Shown here: piece by piece, positions 43,990 through 54,416 of the stretch
Layout of the letters: each line of letters begins with the position of its first letter
How positions within the stretch are numbered: position 1 is the stretch's first letter
Assembly (NCBI GenBank): GCA_944472155.2
Contig: OX235273.1
Coordinates: forward strand, 7,351,204 to 7,415,203
Direction: 5' to 3'
Source of the DNA: Trichobilharzia szidati
Lineage: Eukaryota; Platyhelminthes; Trematoda; Strigeidida; Schistosomatidae
DNA: 64,000 nucleotides
Notes under the pieces: generated by a model
What the model saw: the letters and a program-made list of their open reading frames with translations, nothing else
Told to the model about the DNA's origin: nothing
The model's database searches: none
Translations under genes and position numbers: made by a program

Positions 43990-44240
43990 AATCCGTAGCG
44001 GTCAAGTAATCTGACAACTCCATCAGTAGGTCGATTCAACACAGCTCAATCTTCAAAGAGAAGAAGACAAATCAGCAAGTTCGACAGAGTGCTTCTACTA
44101 AACGCTAATCCTAAACACCATAATTTTGAAAATATACGTCTAATCATAAAATTCTAGATACTAACAGTTTGAACAGACCTGAAGATGTGACGTCTGTTAG
44201 ATGATGCATGGGAAATGCTGATTAATAAATTTAAAAAAAT
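43990..44240 (+). pseudogene. PLE-like C-terminal remnant
   Basis: RVLLLNANPKHHNFEN and a frameshifted IL(D)T..DDAWEMLINK resemble the post-YIG KILDxxxNxxxRxxxEAxxI pattern of PLE nucleases. A reverse copy is at 47944-48140. Confidence 0.55.
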
Positions 44241-44444
44241 GGATACGCATCACTAATTAATCATACTTGGTCTAAATTCCCGATCGTCTATGTCTTCTTA
44301 TGATGGAGAGGTTAACAAATGTTTTACAACTGTTTAACCGCACACACACATACACACACACTCCATTGTATACTGCATATACACACATATTTTCATATTC
44401 AGTTATCTACATCTTTTCAAGCATACTCATTTCTAAAATATAGT

Positions 44445-45280
44445 TAAGATATGTAGATGATACTTTTGTAGTGCTAAAACGAGATCTACACAGTTCATTC
44501 AAGGAGAAAATGAACTGTGTATCTCCCAGAATCCAGTTTACTTCGGAAGCAGAACCAGACATCGGTGAACTACCATTTCTAGACTGCCTGCCTAGTTAAG
44601 AGAAGGGAAAACGGACACTTTCGTATATCCATATTCAGGAAGAAAACCCACTCAAATAAATATTTAGACTTCAAGTCATCACACCCCATCAGCGCAAATA
44701 TTTCAGTTGTTTCAAGTCTTCTTAGACGAGCACACTCTCTAATAACGGATGAGAAAGAAAAACATTACTGAAACCCTCAAGCAAAACAACTACTCAAGGA
44801 ACTTCATCAACAAAATCAACACAGACATTAAGTAAGGCCGAAAACGGATTCCGAAAACATGGACCTCAACAGTCCTCATCCCATGCAGAGCAAAGATGTC
44901 AGATGATATCAGAAGAGTACTCAATCAGCTCGACATTAGAGTTTTATTCAAAACATCGAACACACTACGAAACAACCTTGTCCATATAAAAGACCAAATC
45001 CCTAAAGATTCTCTATCTAATTGTGTCTATAAAATAAAATGCTTGCTTGGAATGTGATGCGATATACATCGGACAAACATCTCGAGAAATCAAAATCAGA
45101 AGAAATGAACACCATAGAGCTGACTCTGTCCAACCACCGAGAAATCCAATTGAACTAGAAAAACCTGAAAAATCACCAGCCATAGGTCTACATGCTATAG
45201 AATCACAAAGAACGTCTAATATCAGAAGCCCTTCATATCAATTGGGATCCAAATTGTCTGATGAATAGGAATGATGGACT
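44445..45280 (+). pseudogene. Penelope-like element, RT palm to YIG
   Basis: Starts at the catalytic box RYVDDTFVVLKRDLHSSFKE (YVDD intact), then RIQFTSEAEPDIGELPFLDC. Several frame breaks follow. 44860-45030 gives the linker DIRRVLNQLDIRVLFKTSNT. 45020-45268 gives CVYKIKC...CDAIYIGQTSREIKIRRNEH with one frameshift inside the GIY-YIG core. Confidence 0.85.
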
Positions 45281-45289
45281 AAAACAGAA

Positions 45290-45760
45290 TTTGACCTGGT
45301 TACAACACCCCACCGCTCCCCCATGAAATGACAAAATCAACACGAATATGATAAGCAAGTTCATTATGTAAACACACACTGCCTTTATAATTTTACACAC
45401 CGATCAAATCCAACGATTCACACTTGGTTTTGTTATCTTTACCAACTGACCAACTTGACAACGAAAAATGACCCCAGATTAACGAACAATGATCAAGTTA
45501 GTAAACTTTACTTTGATATCATAACAGATGTACTATTACCTTTGTTATTTGGTTTAGTGATCTTCATTGTTATTTTGACTTTCAATATGTCCCTTTAAAT
45601 TGACCTAACTTGTCTATTTTCTCACCCCTTAACTCTTTGTTATATATATGCTGAGATTTTGTAAATTCCGTTTTAATAATACTTTGATAAAGCTATTAGC
45701 ATTAAATAGCAAAACGTCAGTAAAAGCAGCAATATCGTTTTGTTTTTCATCCATTCATTG
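45290..45760 (+). repeat. PLE terminal segment (plus)
   Basis: Non-coding continuation of the PLE at 44445. Reverse complement at 8390-8780. Contains TTTGATAAAGCTATTAGC and AAATAGCAAAAC, a hairpin followed by a GAAAC-like box and possibly a relic hammerhead. Confidence 0.65.
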
Positions 45761-46119
45761 GGAAATACAAAAATCTTTTTTATAATGAATATCATATACC
45801 CAATGCCCAAATTTTTTCTAACTGTTAAAAGTGAACTTGCTTTGCACATATATAAAAGTAGATTAATATTTTTAAGTCTGAGGTCAAATTTTGATCACAG
45901 TTCATGCAGTTTTGGTTGTTTATTATACATTTTGATAACTGTTTCATGACTCATTTGATTGGGGGCAAAGTTTTTAAAAACAAAAGATGTCCTTTTTTGT
46001 GTGTAAACCTCTGTTATGTTAGTTTCGATTAATTTCCCTGAATAAGTTCGGAGCAGTTTGCGGAACACAGGAAACGTTGGAAATACACATTTCAATTTCT
46101 CTGAGATTTTACAAGTTTA

Positions 46120-46235
46120 AGTTTTACGAACTAGTGTTTATTTAGACAAAGCATTAAGAAGATGTAATTTGTTTGAATCGCGTAACGTATTTGCGCAACA
46201 CTCATTTCGAACAGTCTGATCACACACGGAATTGT
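46120..46235 (-). repeat. PLE segment, minus
   Basis: Reverse complement of about 40905-41000. It faces the plus nuclease fragment at 46255. Confidence 0.65.
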
Positions 46236-46254
46236 CATAGGAATTAATAATGGA

Positions 46255-46570
46255 ATAGCCGAGCATAAAAACCTAGCAAAATCTAGATTGGTTGACCCGA
46301 ATAAGATAAGAAATCTAGAGAATAGTTCAGCCGTAGACAGCACTACATGCAATTACACACAACCATACAAATGGATGGGATGGGATAAGATGACAGTTTT
46401 AAAATCTAATGTAACCGCAGGGTGGAGGGAGAGATTGATAACAGAAGCTTTGTTTATCGAATCAACTGCAAATACATGTAATAGGAATGATTCATCACCT
46501 GTCCCCGATATCTGGAAAATTCTACTACCCAAACGACAAATAGGAGAGAACAAAGAAAACTGTAAAATTT
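46255..46570 (+). pseudogene. PLE nuclease tail fragment
   Basis: 94 open codons from 46288: RNLENSSAVDSTTCNYTQPY, MGWDKMTVLKSNVTAGWRER, DIWKILLPKRQIGENKENCK. Same family as 8780 and 13950. The YIG half is lost. Confidence 0.72.
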
Positions 46571-46582
46571 AGAACAACACAT

Positions 46583-46626
46583 TTAAGCGAACAATATTGT
46601 TTTCAATTAGATCTCATCAGGCTTAA
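46583..46626 (-). ncRNA. Type-I hammerhead ribozyme in PLE terminus
   Basis: Mirror of 47276-47319: TTAAGC, CTGATGA, GAT-CTA-ATT, GAAA, ACAATATTGT arm, TTC, GCTTAA. It lies at the 3' side of the minus PLE fragment (46740-47160), in sense with it. Confidence 0.88.
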
Positions 46627-46739
46627 CTCTAATATATATAAGTTTACAAATAAAATTCAAATATAAACCAATCATGGTGTTTTGTCTATAGGATAATGCG
46701 ATGGTGAATATAAATTGTGCCATTAGTCAAAATAGTAGT

Positions 46740-47160
46740 AATGGTAATAATAATAGTAATAATAGAAATGGTCTTATCAATAATAAGGATGACAAAGTGA
46801 GGCAATTTGTGATAACACGAATAATGAAAAACAGCATGATTAAACAAACAAGCAACTGTTCAGGTGGAAGTAGTCGATAAAGGCTAGTAAAAAACAAATG
46901 AACCGATTAAGTAATGTTAGATTGTAAGGGAAGGAAATGAAACACGTTTATAATGAAGATAAGATTAAGGGATGATAAGAAAGGGGATGAAAATACAAAC
47001 AAAGGGTGGTGTAGAAGTTATTAGTTGGTTACGTCTTAATAGGCCAAGGGAGGGATAAAGGCTGTACGAACTTTTTTTGAATACAAAAATTTAGGTTTAA
47101 TAGTTCGAATGCCTATTGCCTCAGCTGTGTGTAGTAGACGAATACGAATTATTATTATCA
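46740..47160 (-). pseudogene. PLE 3' UTR and last codons
   Basis: The minus strand at about 47150-47060 preserves the PLE C-terminal region (IRLLHTAEAIGI and a frameshifted IQKKF-type tail). The rest matches the 3' UTR at 3961-4260. Flanked by inverted hammerhead termini. Confidence 0.7.
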
Positions 47161-47275
47161 TTACTACTATTATGACTAATTGCACAATTTATATTCACCA
47201 TCGCATTATCCTATAGACAAAACACCATGATTGGTTTATATTTGAATTTTATTTGTAAACTTATATATATTAGAG

Positions 47276-47319
47276 TTAAGCCTGATGAGATCTAATTGAA
47301 AACAATATTGTTCGCTTAA
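47276..47319 (+). ncRNA. Type-I hammerhead ribozyme in PLE terminus
   Basis: Stem I 47276-47281/47314-47319 (TTAAGC/GCTTAA), core CTGATGA 47282-47288, stem II GAT/ATT with CTA loop, GAAA 47298-47301, stem III ACAA/TTGT-type with a 2-nt loop, cleavage triplet TTC ending at 47313. All core nucleotides match the consensus. It is antisense to the PLE fragment beside it. Confidence 0.88.
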
Positions 47320-47345
47320 ATGTGTTGTTCTAAATTTTACTATGC

Positions 47346-47844
47346 NNNNNNNNNNNNNNNNNNNNNNNNNNNNNNNNNNNNNNNNNNNNNNNNNNNNNNN
47401 NNNNNNNNNNNNNNNNNNNNNNNNNNNNNNNNNNNNNNNNNNNNNNNNNNNNNNNNNNNNNNNNNNNNNNNNNNNNNNNNNNNNNNNNNNNNNNNNNNNN
47501 NNNNNNNNNNNNNNNNNNNNNNNNNNNNNNNNNNNNNNNNNNNNNNNNNNNNNNNNNNNNNNNNNNNNNNNNNNNNNNNNNNNNNNNNNNNNNNNNNNNN
47601 NNNNNNNNNNNNNNNNNNNNNNNNNNNNNNNNNNNNNNNNNNNNNNNNNNNNNNNNNNNNNNNNNNNNNNNNNNNNNNNNNNNNNNNNNNNNNNNNNNNN
47701 NNNNNNNNNNNNNNNNNNNNNNNNNNNNNNNNNNNNNNNNNNNNNNNNNNNNNNNNNNNNNNNNNNNNNNNNNNNNNNNNNNNNNNNNNNNNNNNNNNNN
47801 NNNNNNNNNNNNNNNNNNNNNNNNNNNNNNNNNNNNNNNNNNNN
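47346..47844. other. Assembly gap, 499 N
   Basis: Run of N. Any frame spanning it is an artefact. Confidence 1.
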
Positions 47845-47943
47845 GGTAAACAGTTGTAAACCATTGCTTAACGTCTCCATAAGAAGATATGGACAGTCGA
47901 GAGTTTTGACCAAGTTTTAATAATTAGTGATACATATCCATTT

Positions 47944-48140
47944 TTATTTATTAATAAGGATTTCCTGTGCATCAGCTAACATCACACCTTCATGTCTGTT
48001 CAAACTGTTAGTATCTAGAATTTTATGATTAGACGTATTTTCAAGATTATGGTGTTTAGGATTAGAGTTTAGTAGAAGCACCCTGTCGGACTTATTGCTT
48101 TGTCTTCTTTCTGACCTGAAAGAAACATACGACTTCATCT
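47944..48140 (-). pseudogene. PLE-like C-terminal remnant (minus)
   Basis: 64 codons: RVLLLNSNPKHHNLENTSNH, KILDTNSLNRHEGVMLADAQ, EILINK. Reverse copy of 43990-44240; the better preserved of the two. Confidence 0.6.
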
Positions 48141-48350
48141 CTGTTGCACTCAGTTCTCTGTGCCGTTACTTCCACCTGGTTCCACAACCCAACTACAAGC
48201 TTCCATATCCTCTTCAGACGATCTATTTCATGTCACCCACTGGCGCCCAGCTTGTCGCTTCATATCCGGGACGCACTCGACACAGGGAGAGGTGCATGAA
48301 TCACTTGGACATCTCCTCACTGAATGCCTAATCCCTCTCCATTTCCTTCT
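48125..48350 (-). pseudogene. RTE LINE 3' end, old copy
   Basis: Recognisable only by order of motifs shared with 57480-58090: ACGACTTCATCTCTGTTGCA, TTCCACCTGGTTCCAC, ATGTCACCCACTGGCGCCC. Strongly diverged. Confidence 0.5.
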
Positions 48351-48426
48351 TTATTGGTATTGGGTAGGCATTGGGTTCTTCTCTGTTTCGCTAATAGAGG
48401 AGCATTTTATTTATATGCTTGGAGGA

Positions 48427-48633
48427 GTTCATCATGAGCTGACATCAGAGTCAGAGAACCATTGGTCCTTCTGGTTACAAGGCAAGCTAGCTCGTAGACC
48501 ATTCAGCCACCAGGAATAGATTCAATGGCCAACTCATGAATTCTAACTTCTGCCAATTCATGAAATAGCGTGACCACTTCTTACAATGTCTTCTTCGATG
48601 AGTTGTTGCCTCACCTTCGACCTGCTGCACCCT
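48427..48633 (-). mobile_element. Hammerhead-SINE, minus member
   Basis: Tail fragment, then a jump past the hammerhead to the tRNA-like part (CCTTCTGGTTACAAGGC) and 5' body to GACCTGCTGCACCCT. Directly followed by a plus tail AAATCCCTACAAAACC at 48634. Confidence 0.78.
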
Positions 48634-49100
48634 AAAAATCCCTACAAAACCAATTCTTGGAAATTAATCTAATGCTTACTAGCGACTGGCCCTATTCAGG
48701 TAGGCAGTTACCTGGGGTTCTATTGGGAAGCCGTAACCAGTAGGGTACAGCAGGTTGAAGGTGAGGCAGTAACTCATCGAAGAAGAAGACAGCGCGAAGT
48801 GGTCCCTCTATGTCGCGAATTGGCAGAAGTTAGAATTCATTAACTGGCTATTGGATCAGTTGGGTCCCAGTGGCTTAATGGTCTACGAGCTAGCTCTCCT
48901 TGTAACCAGAAGTCCTGGTTTCCAACCCTGGCAGTGGATACGTACTGATGAAGAGTCCCAAACTATTGGGACGAAACAGCTGGCTGTCCAGTACTCCCAG
49001 TTGGTTTTCCAATGGTTCTCTGTAACTGATGTCAGCTCATGATGAAATCCTCCAACCAATCAAACAAAATTTCCCTACAAAAACAATACTTGAAAATTTT
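48634..49100 (+). mobile_element. Hammerhead-SINE, full-length plus member
   Basis: Preceding tail, AATCTAATGCTTACTAGCG head, tRNA-like part (GTCCCAGTGGCTTAATGG, CCTTGTAACC). The hammerhead 48942-48994 has stem I GTACTG/CAGTAC, stem III ACAGC/GCTGT with a 2-nt loop and triplet GTC. Core position 3 is A and stem II is slightly enlarged. Tail to ACAATACTTGAAAATT. Confidence 0.82.
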
Positions 49101-49489
49101 GCTTATATATATTTTTTATTTTAGAATTTCCTTTCATAAGTTTGATCGGAGAAATGACAAACACTGGTACAGAATAACATGGATCTATTTTATTCTTTTG
49201 GTTCTCATCATCAGCTGTATACAACTTGTAATCTTTAATAAAATAAATCGGTGTAATTTTTTTCGAAATACTTTTGTCTATCAACAGACGTATTGTAAGA
49301 GTGTCATAGTGAGATAAAACATCAGGATGACAAGGTGGCCGAAGTATTACAGTGTACATTTATAAACACATCTTGTTAGATAAGAGAAGATCAAAATTTT
49401 GTATGCAAGAGGTCAACTGAGGAGATGATGATGTAATATGGTGATTAGAACTCATAAGGTCAAGAAGAATTATCTCTTATGGACATCAA

Positions 49490-49760
49490 ACACAAAGACG
49501 GGGCGTCGTTATTAAGGCGTGAGTTACCAGGGTAATTGAAGTCCAACGGCAGATTCCTTTGGGACATATAGGTCAGACGTTTCAGACGTTTTATTGCGAT
49601 AGCCTCAGCAACTCGAAGAAGACTTCAGGTTTTCTGCCCGTTCTTTATCTTAAATGATGCCAGTGTGTCCATTCGGTATCTAGTGTCTTTCAGGCGTTTG
49701 GTAATTAACGAGCTTAAACTGCTTGGCCCCGTTAACCGGAAATTCCTTAGTACTTATATT
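49490..49760 (-). pseudogene. PLE nuclease C-terminus (minus)
   Basis: SSLITKRLKDTRYRMDTLAS, FKIKNGQKT, LLRVAEAIAIKRLKRLTYMS, NLPLDF on the minus strand. It keeps the ITxxL, SFKI, VAEAIAI order of PLE tails but is clearly diverged from the others here. Confidence 0.65.
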
Positions 49761-50059
49761 TGAAGAATCTGATATAAGCCCTACTTTCTGTTCTTCCAGT
49801 GTAACTGCTCCTGCAGCCATCTGGTCTTTAAACCATTGATAAATGTCGTATCGATGTAAGTGTTTGTTCTACTCTACGGTTTAACAGTCCCTCAGTGTTC
49901 TCAGTAATGCGTTATATCAAATTATGAAAAGACGGTTTCATTGAAGAACGGTCTCAGAAATTCTCCATAGACGGCTTTCTAAGTCTCTCAGTAAAGAATA
50001 ATTCACCGCCAGCCAACGAGTAACATTCTCCTTCAAGAAACTATTCAACCAGCACATGA

Positions 50060-50410
50060 AAGACAAGCTCTCGCATTCTTGGACCAGTTCACTTGCTTGT
50101 GTGGAGCTGAGCACATTGGCCGCACCACACGTCCACTTGTAAAACACGCTCGGGAACACTATCCAGAATGGTTAGCAAAGGGAGAACGCAAGGGTGTATA
50201 CAATTCGATAACAGAACACCTGGGGCATCCGGGACATTCGACTTCATTTGAAAAGTCTTTCAAATTTATATACAAGATCCGATCAAATCTATCAAAGGGA
50301 ATGAAATCAATACATCTAAGAATAGCTGAGGGAGGCACTGGCGATCCAAAAACTTAAACCCACTCTATGTGTTCAAAAGAAATAAGTCCAGCCGTTGTCC
50401 CTACTGTGAC
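50060..50410 (+). pseudogene. PLE GIY-YIG domain and C-terminus
   Basis: From 50079: FTCLCGAEHIGRTTRPLVKH, EHYPEWLAKGERKGVYNSIT, SFKFIYKIRSNLSKGMKS, LRIAE. One frameshift leads to ALAIQKLKPTLCVQKK, then a stop. The YIG motif is altered to HIG. A 3' UTR with a C13 run (50427-50440) follows. Confidence 0.85.
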
Positions 50411-50689
50411 AATCATGAAAATTCAGCCCCCCCCCCCCATCAAAATGATTATTCAATTACCTTTCCTGTCCAACCTTCCTGTTTATTTCTGTTATTTTTA
50501 CGTTTTTAATGCCTATCTGCATTACTACATTTGTTTACTGTCTTTTTATTTTTATATATGTCCGAACATCCGACCAGTTTTTGTTAATATTACGTCCTTA
50601 ATCCGTACTTGTACAAACTGACGAGCTTTCCAGTAATTATAATCTTATGGTGTCTTTTCTACCCGGTCTTCTTGATGGTTACACTTACT

Positions 50690-50825
50690 AATTCTGTCGA
50701 TTTAGCCTTTGACCGCAAAAATAATTCCTGAACTTTGCCACATATTTAATATAAAAATATAGGAATGTACGGCCAAGATCATGATGACTTCCTTGAAAAG
50801 AAAATTTTCTTCTTCGCTGCAACCA
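50690..50825 (+). repeat. PLE 3' terminus with hammerhead-like fold
   Basis: Matches 52480-52612 over the stretch ACCGCAAAAATAATTCCTGA to the end fold. 50767-50825 has TTGAAAAGAAAATTTTCTTC, a perfect AAGAAAATTTTCTT stem III analogue with the triplet TTC. The core is degenerate. Confidence 0.5.
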
Positions 50826-50879
50826 TCTATTATTAATAATTGCATTACGCTTCAATTACATTACTTAGATAAACAATTA

Positions 50880-51085
50880 GACATTGGAGAATATAACAAG
50901 AATTGAAAGCAGAGTAATATCAATAGTAATAGTTATAATAACAATAATAATAATAGTGTTGAAGTGAGTTAAGATAATGCCACTGATAAAGGATAGTTTT
51001 AAATGAATCAAGAATAATAATAATGAGAATAATAATAGGTAGAATAATAAGTGAAACGTATTACCATGGTAGATTCAGAGACATG
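50880..51085 (-). repeat. PLE 3' UTR remnant
   Basis: AAT-rich stretch ending TTACCATGGTAGATTCAGAG, matching 41040-41210 where it follows a PLE C-terminus (LPW). Confidence 0.5.
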
Positions 51086-51119
51086 GAATTATACTCTACG
51101 ATAGTGCACAATTATACAT

Positions 51120-52192
51120 CTCATCCAACAGCTGTACGACAATGCTGCGCATGCCAAGTAATCCACAACGGGAACCTTACGGAATCCTTCGAAGTGAGAA
51201 CAGGAGTAAGACAAGGCTGCCTACTATCGCCAATGATTTTCCTGATTGCAGTAGATTGGATAATGAGACAGACAGAGGGCCGGGTAGCGAGGAAACAGGC
51301 ATAAAATGGACCCACACAAAATACTTGGAGGATCTGAACTTCGCCCCTGATGATATATGTCTGATTTCCCACTAACTGGAAGATATGCAAATGAAAAGCA
51401 ACAAGTCGGTAGAAGAATCATCCAGGGAAGATAGGAAGGACTTCAGGTGAACATAGAGAAAACAGAGGCGATGAAGATTCCTGGCCAACACCACCAACAG
51501 CAACAACAACAACAACAGACAACAATCAGCATAAATGGGAGGAATCTGAAAGAAACAACCTCTTTTACCTAACTGGGAAGCATCGTTTCAGCTACAGGTG
51601 GACGGAACTGATGAGGATATCAAAGTGAGGATCGGAAAGCAAGGCAAGCTTTCATTTCTCTCAAGTCTGTGTTTAAGAGATCAACAGCACTCACCATCAA
51701 AAATAACATACAGATTTTCAACTCCAATATGAAGTCAGTCAGTTCTACTCACTATACGGATCAGAGACTTGGCCAGAGCGTCATAAAGAGCATCTCAAAC
51801 AAACTACACACCTTCATTAACAGTTGTCTTCGCTCAATACTCAAGATCAGATGGCCAACCAGAAAAGATCAACAACAGAGATCTCTGGCATTGAGCGAAC
51901 CAACCAGGAACCAATTGTGAGACAAATATGCAGAAAGAAATGGAGGTGGATTAGCTGGCCATACTCTGAGGAAACAATGCATCAAGTGACATCACTAGAC
52001 AAGCCATTGCTCGAGTGGAACCCGAAAGGGAAACGACGAGTTGGTCGTCAGTGCAAGGGTGACTTGGAGGACGTGTGAAGAGGAGATGAAAACGTGTGAG
52101 CACACTTGGAGCCAGGCGAAGACTAAAGCAGGGAATCGAACACAATGGAGACGCATGGCTGAAGCCTTATATTCCTCTAGGAATTAAAGGAT
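51120..52192 (+). pseudogene. RTE LINE, RT motif B to 3' end
   Basis: 51150-51304: CQVIHNGNLTESFEVRTGVR, QGCLLSPMIFLIAVDWIMRQ (motif B). Frameshift, then KYLEDLNFAPDDICLISH, motif C with an extra proline inside FADD. Later frames give IFNSNMKSV, RSTTEISGIERTNQEPIVRQ, KWRWISWPYSEE and WNPKGKRRVGRQ. 3' end GCTGAAGCCTTATATTCC, AATTAAAGGA. Confidence 0.86.
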
Positions 52193-52199
52193 GTCCACT

Positions 52200-52480
52200 G
52201 TCTTTCACGAGCTTATATAAACCCCATAATTTCTTGGTATCCATTTCTTGTCACTCTAGAAGGATGTAGATGGTTAACAGGTTCCAATAAAATATTTCCC
52301 TACCACTGCCGCAGCACCAGTGAAAGCACTAAATAGGATAAAAATTGATTTTTTACCGGTGGGGATGGGATGCATGATTCTGTATACAACAGTGGTGTCA
52401 CTGAGACTGGCAAATTTCATCCCGCCGTTGTAATCTTTCGCTTAGCTCGACAGATACTTCATGATTATTACACTGTGTAA
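52200..52480. other. Nothing recognised
   Basis: Non-coding stretch between the RTE end and a PLE terminal repeat. Confidence 0.5.
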
Positions 52481-52612
52481 TTTAACATTTGACCGGACAT
52501 AATTCTGGAACTTTCTCACACTCTTAACATAAATACACAAATGTACAGCTATCTAGTTGACGGTGACTTTGGCGAAAAGAAAATTTTCTTCTTCACTGCA
52601 ACCGTTTTTTTA
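52480..52612 (+). repeat. PLE 3' terminus with hammerhead-like fold
   Basis: Second copy of 50690-50825. GTTGACGG, GGCGAAAAGAAAATTTTC and the TTC triplet resemble a hammerhead with a U at core position 3 and an altered end of the core. Confidence 0.5.
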
Positions 52613-53012
52613 ATATTTGCTATAATCCAATGTGGATATATTCCGTGATCAAGTTATGATTGAATGAATGAGAATTTGGACACAGTTATATCAATACAAC
52701 TGGCAAGTTTGGTAATATTGTAGATATACTGTCAGCCCCGTTGAAATTTATTATCACCTGATTATAGTGTGATTTGTAAACATCTAATATGAATTCGTTT
52801 ATCAAGTATTTTCTGTCATATTTGATACCATGTGGGAAAAACGAAAAGTCACATGATTTATGTCATTCAACTTCACACAATTAAATCAATATCAAAGTCG
52901 AACTGTTAAGATGGACGAAAGACGCTTCAGTTATAATAAGCATAAAAATTATAATAGTAAATAGAATATAAAATAAAATTAAGGAAATTTCCACAACAAA
53001 ATGAGGATCAGT

Positions 53013-53147
53013 TACAGGATTTCATCATGAGCTGACATTGGTTAGAGAACCATTGGGACTCCTCAGCAGTATGCACCAACCGGGGTTCCAACCCTAGGAC
53101 CTTCTGGTTACAAGGTGAGCTCGCATACCATTAAGCCACTGGAACCT
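53013..53147 (-). mobile_element. Hammerhead-SINE, minus member
   Basis: Tail, B box (GGGGTTCCAACCC on +) and A-box region (CATTAAGCCACTGG on +). Most of the hammerhead is deleted. Breaks off at GGAACC and is followed by the plus copy. Confidence 0.75.
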
Positions 53148-53420
53148 GCACTATATCGTGAATTGGCAGAAGTTAGAATTCATGGGTTGGCCATTGGATC
53201 GGGTCCCAGTGGCTTAATCGTATGCGAGCTCGCCTTGTAACCAGAAGGTCCTGGTTTCGAAGCCCGGTGGATGCGTACTGACGAGGAGTCCCAAACTAGG
53301 ACGAAACAGCTGTCCAGTACTCCCCCACTGTTTTTCCAATGGTTCTCTAACCAATGTCAGCTCATAATGAAATCCTGTAACCAACCAACTAAATCCCTAC
53401 AAACCAATGCTTGAAAATGC
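53148..53420 (+). mobile_element. Hammerhead-SINE, plus member
   Basis: Starts CACTATATCGTGAATTGGCA. tRNA-like part 53202-53268 with TGGCTTAATCGTATGCGAGC, CCTTGTAACC and GGTTTCGAAGCCC. Hammerhead 53275-53320: stem I GTACTG/CAGTAC, stem II GTCC/GGAC, GAAA, triplet GTC, but core ACGAGGA. Tail to CCCTACAAACCAATGC. Confidence 0.82.
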
Positions 53421-53810
53421 GGAGCACTTAAACCTTGATTGATGGTCAAGATAAGGAAAGTTTTAGAACCAACTAACTTCTTTTGGATACATAAGTTAGC
53501 TTTTTTATTGGAGATCACAAAAATCAGCTTCATTAATACGTGTAGTAGACGAACTTTTAAGGTTGAGTTAAAATTAGTTGGTATTCTGTAGATGATTTTA
53601 AAAGCCGCTTGCCTCGTTCACATCAATCTTGCATTCTGTATCCACAAGATGAGATAGAACAGAACTGTGAATGGATTTCGTTTGCCCTTTACTTAACCAC
53701 TATACAGGATTTTGTTCGGAAATCTGATGATTTTACTTATTACAAAATCGATAGTGTTTAAAAACATCACTTTTTCTGTTAATCACGATTATTATGAAAT
53801 ATATATATAA
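53420..53810 (-). other. PLE-like 3' debris
   Basis: AAGTTAGCTTTTTTATTGGA and TGTAGTAGACGAACTTTTAA on + resemble inverted PLE C-terminal and UTR text (compare 36960-37090 and 47040-47150), too decayed to translate. Confidence 0.45.
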
Positions 53811-53813
53811 CTG

Positions 53814-53860
53814 TAGAGCCAGAAGAGGAAATTATCGAAAAGGATATTATTTGCTCAATT
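53814..53860 (+). ncRNA. Hammerhead-like PLE terminus (degenerate)
   Basis: TAGAGC/GCTCAA stem I, CAGAAGA (core position 4 changed), ATTATCGAAAAGG. Sister of the minus-strand fold at 4275-4313. Confidence 0.45.
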
Positions 53861-53914
53861 TTCTTTTCTAAATGTCTGAATAAATATCCTAGATCTAGCT
53901 AAATTTTTGTTTTT

Positions 53915-54416
53915 TCGATATCAGTTAGAGAACACCATTGGAAAACCAACAGGGAGTACTGGACAGCCAGCTGTTTTGTCCCACTAGTTTTGGATTCATT
54001 GACAGTGCGCACTCACCGATAGGGTTCGAACCCAGGACCTTCCGGTTAAAATGTGACGACAGAAGGCAAGAGTCAGGCAACAGATCATTTATTAAGGAAA
54101 TCAACACATATTTATATATGTTTTCATGTACATTACTATGGATATGTAAACAAACAAACACAGTCTTCCGATTGGTTGTTTCTCACGACTTCATGTACAT
54201 TACTATGGATATGTAAACAAACAAACAAACACAGTCTTCCGATTGGTTGTTTCTCACGACAAATCTTGGGAAAGTAAATATTGACGTAAATTACTGTCTA
54301 CCAATTTGGCTAGTAGACAGCTCTCACCACAAAAAGACAAGCTCTCATTCCATTCAGACACTGGGATGCGATTCAATGACCAGCTCATGAATTCTCACTT
54401 CTACTAATTCTTGTTA
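53915..54416 (-). mobile_element. Hammerhead-SINE split by solo LTR
   Basis: 53915-54051 is tail, hammerhead region (rc GCACTG, TCAATGAA, CAGTAC) and B box. 54332-54416 resumes with the anticodon arm/A-box region and 5' body. The LTR sits exactly at the TTAAAA site. Confidence 0.78.
54052..54331 (-). mobile_element. Solo LTR with internal tandem duplication
   Basis: Reverse of the LTR at 37113-37436: begins TGTGACGACAGAAGG and ends GCTCTCACCACA on +. Flanked by AAAA on both sides. Compared with 37113 it lacks a middle segment and carries two consecutive copies of a block of about 65-70 bp (about 54123-54258, starting TCATGTACATTACTATGG and ending GTTTCTCACGAC). Confidence 0.78.

Noticed and set aside
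47236..47920. Several long frames around 47.3-47.9 kb
   Set aside because: They consist of N and disappear without it.
49039..49359. Overlapping 92- and 94-codon frames on both strands
   Set aside because: Low-complexity AT-rich sequence after a SINE tail; composition is not protein-like and no motif is present.
53202..53268. tRNA-Thr(UGU)-like gene
   Set aside because: The cloverleaf arms are imperfect and the same segment recurs in over a dozen SINE copies, always followed by a hammerhead.
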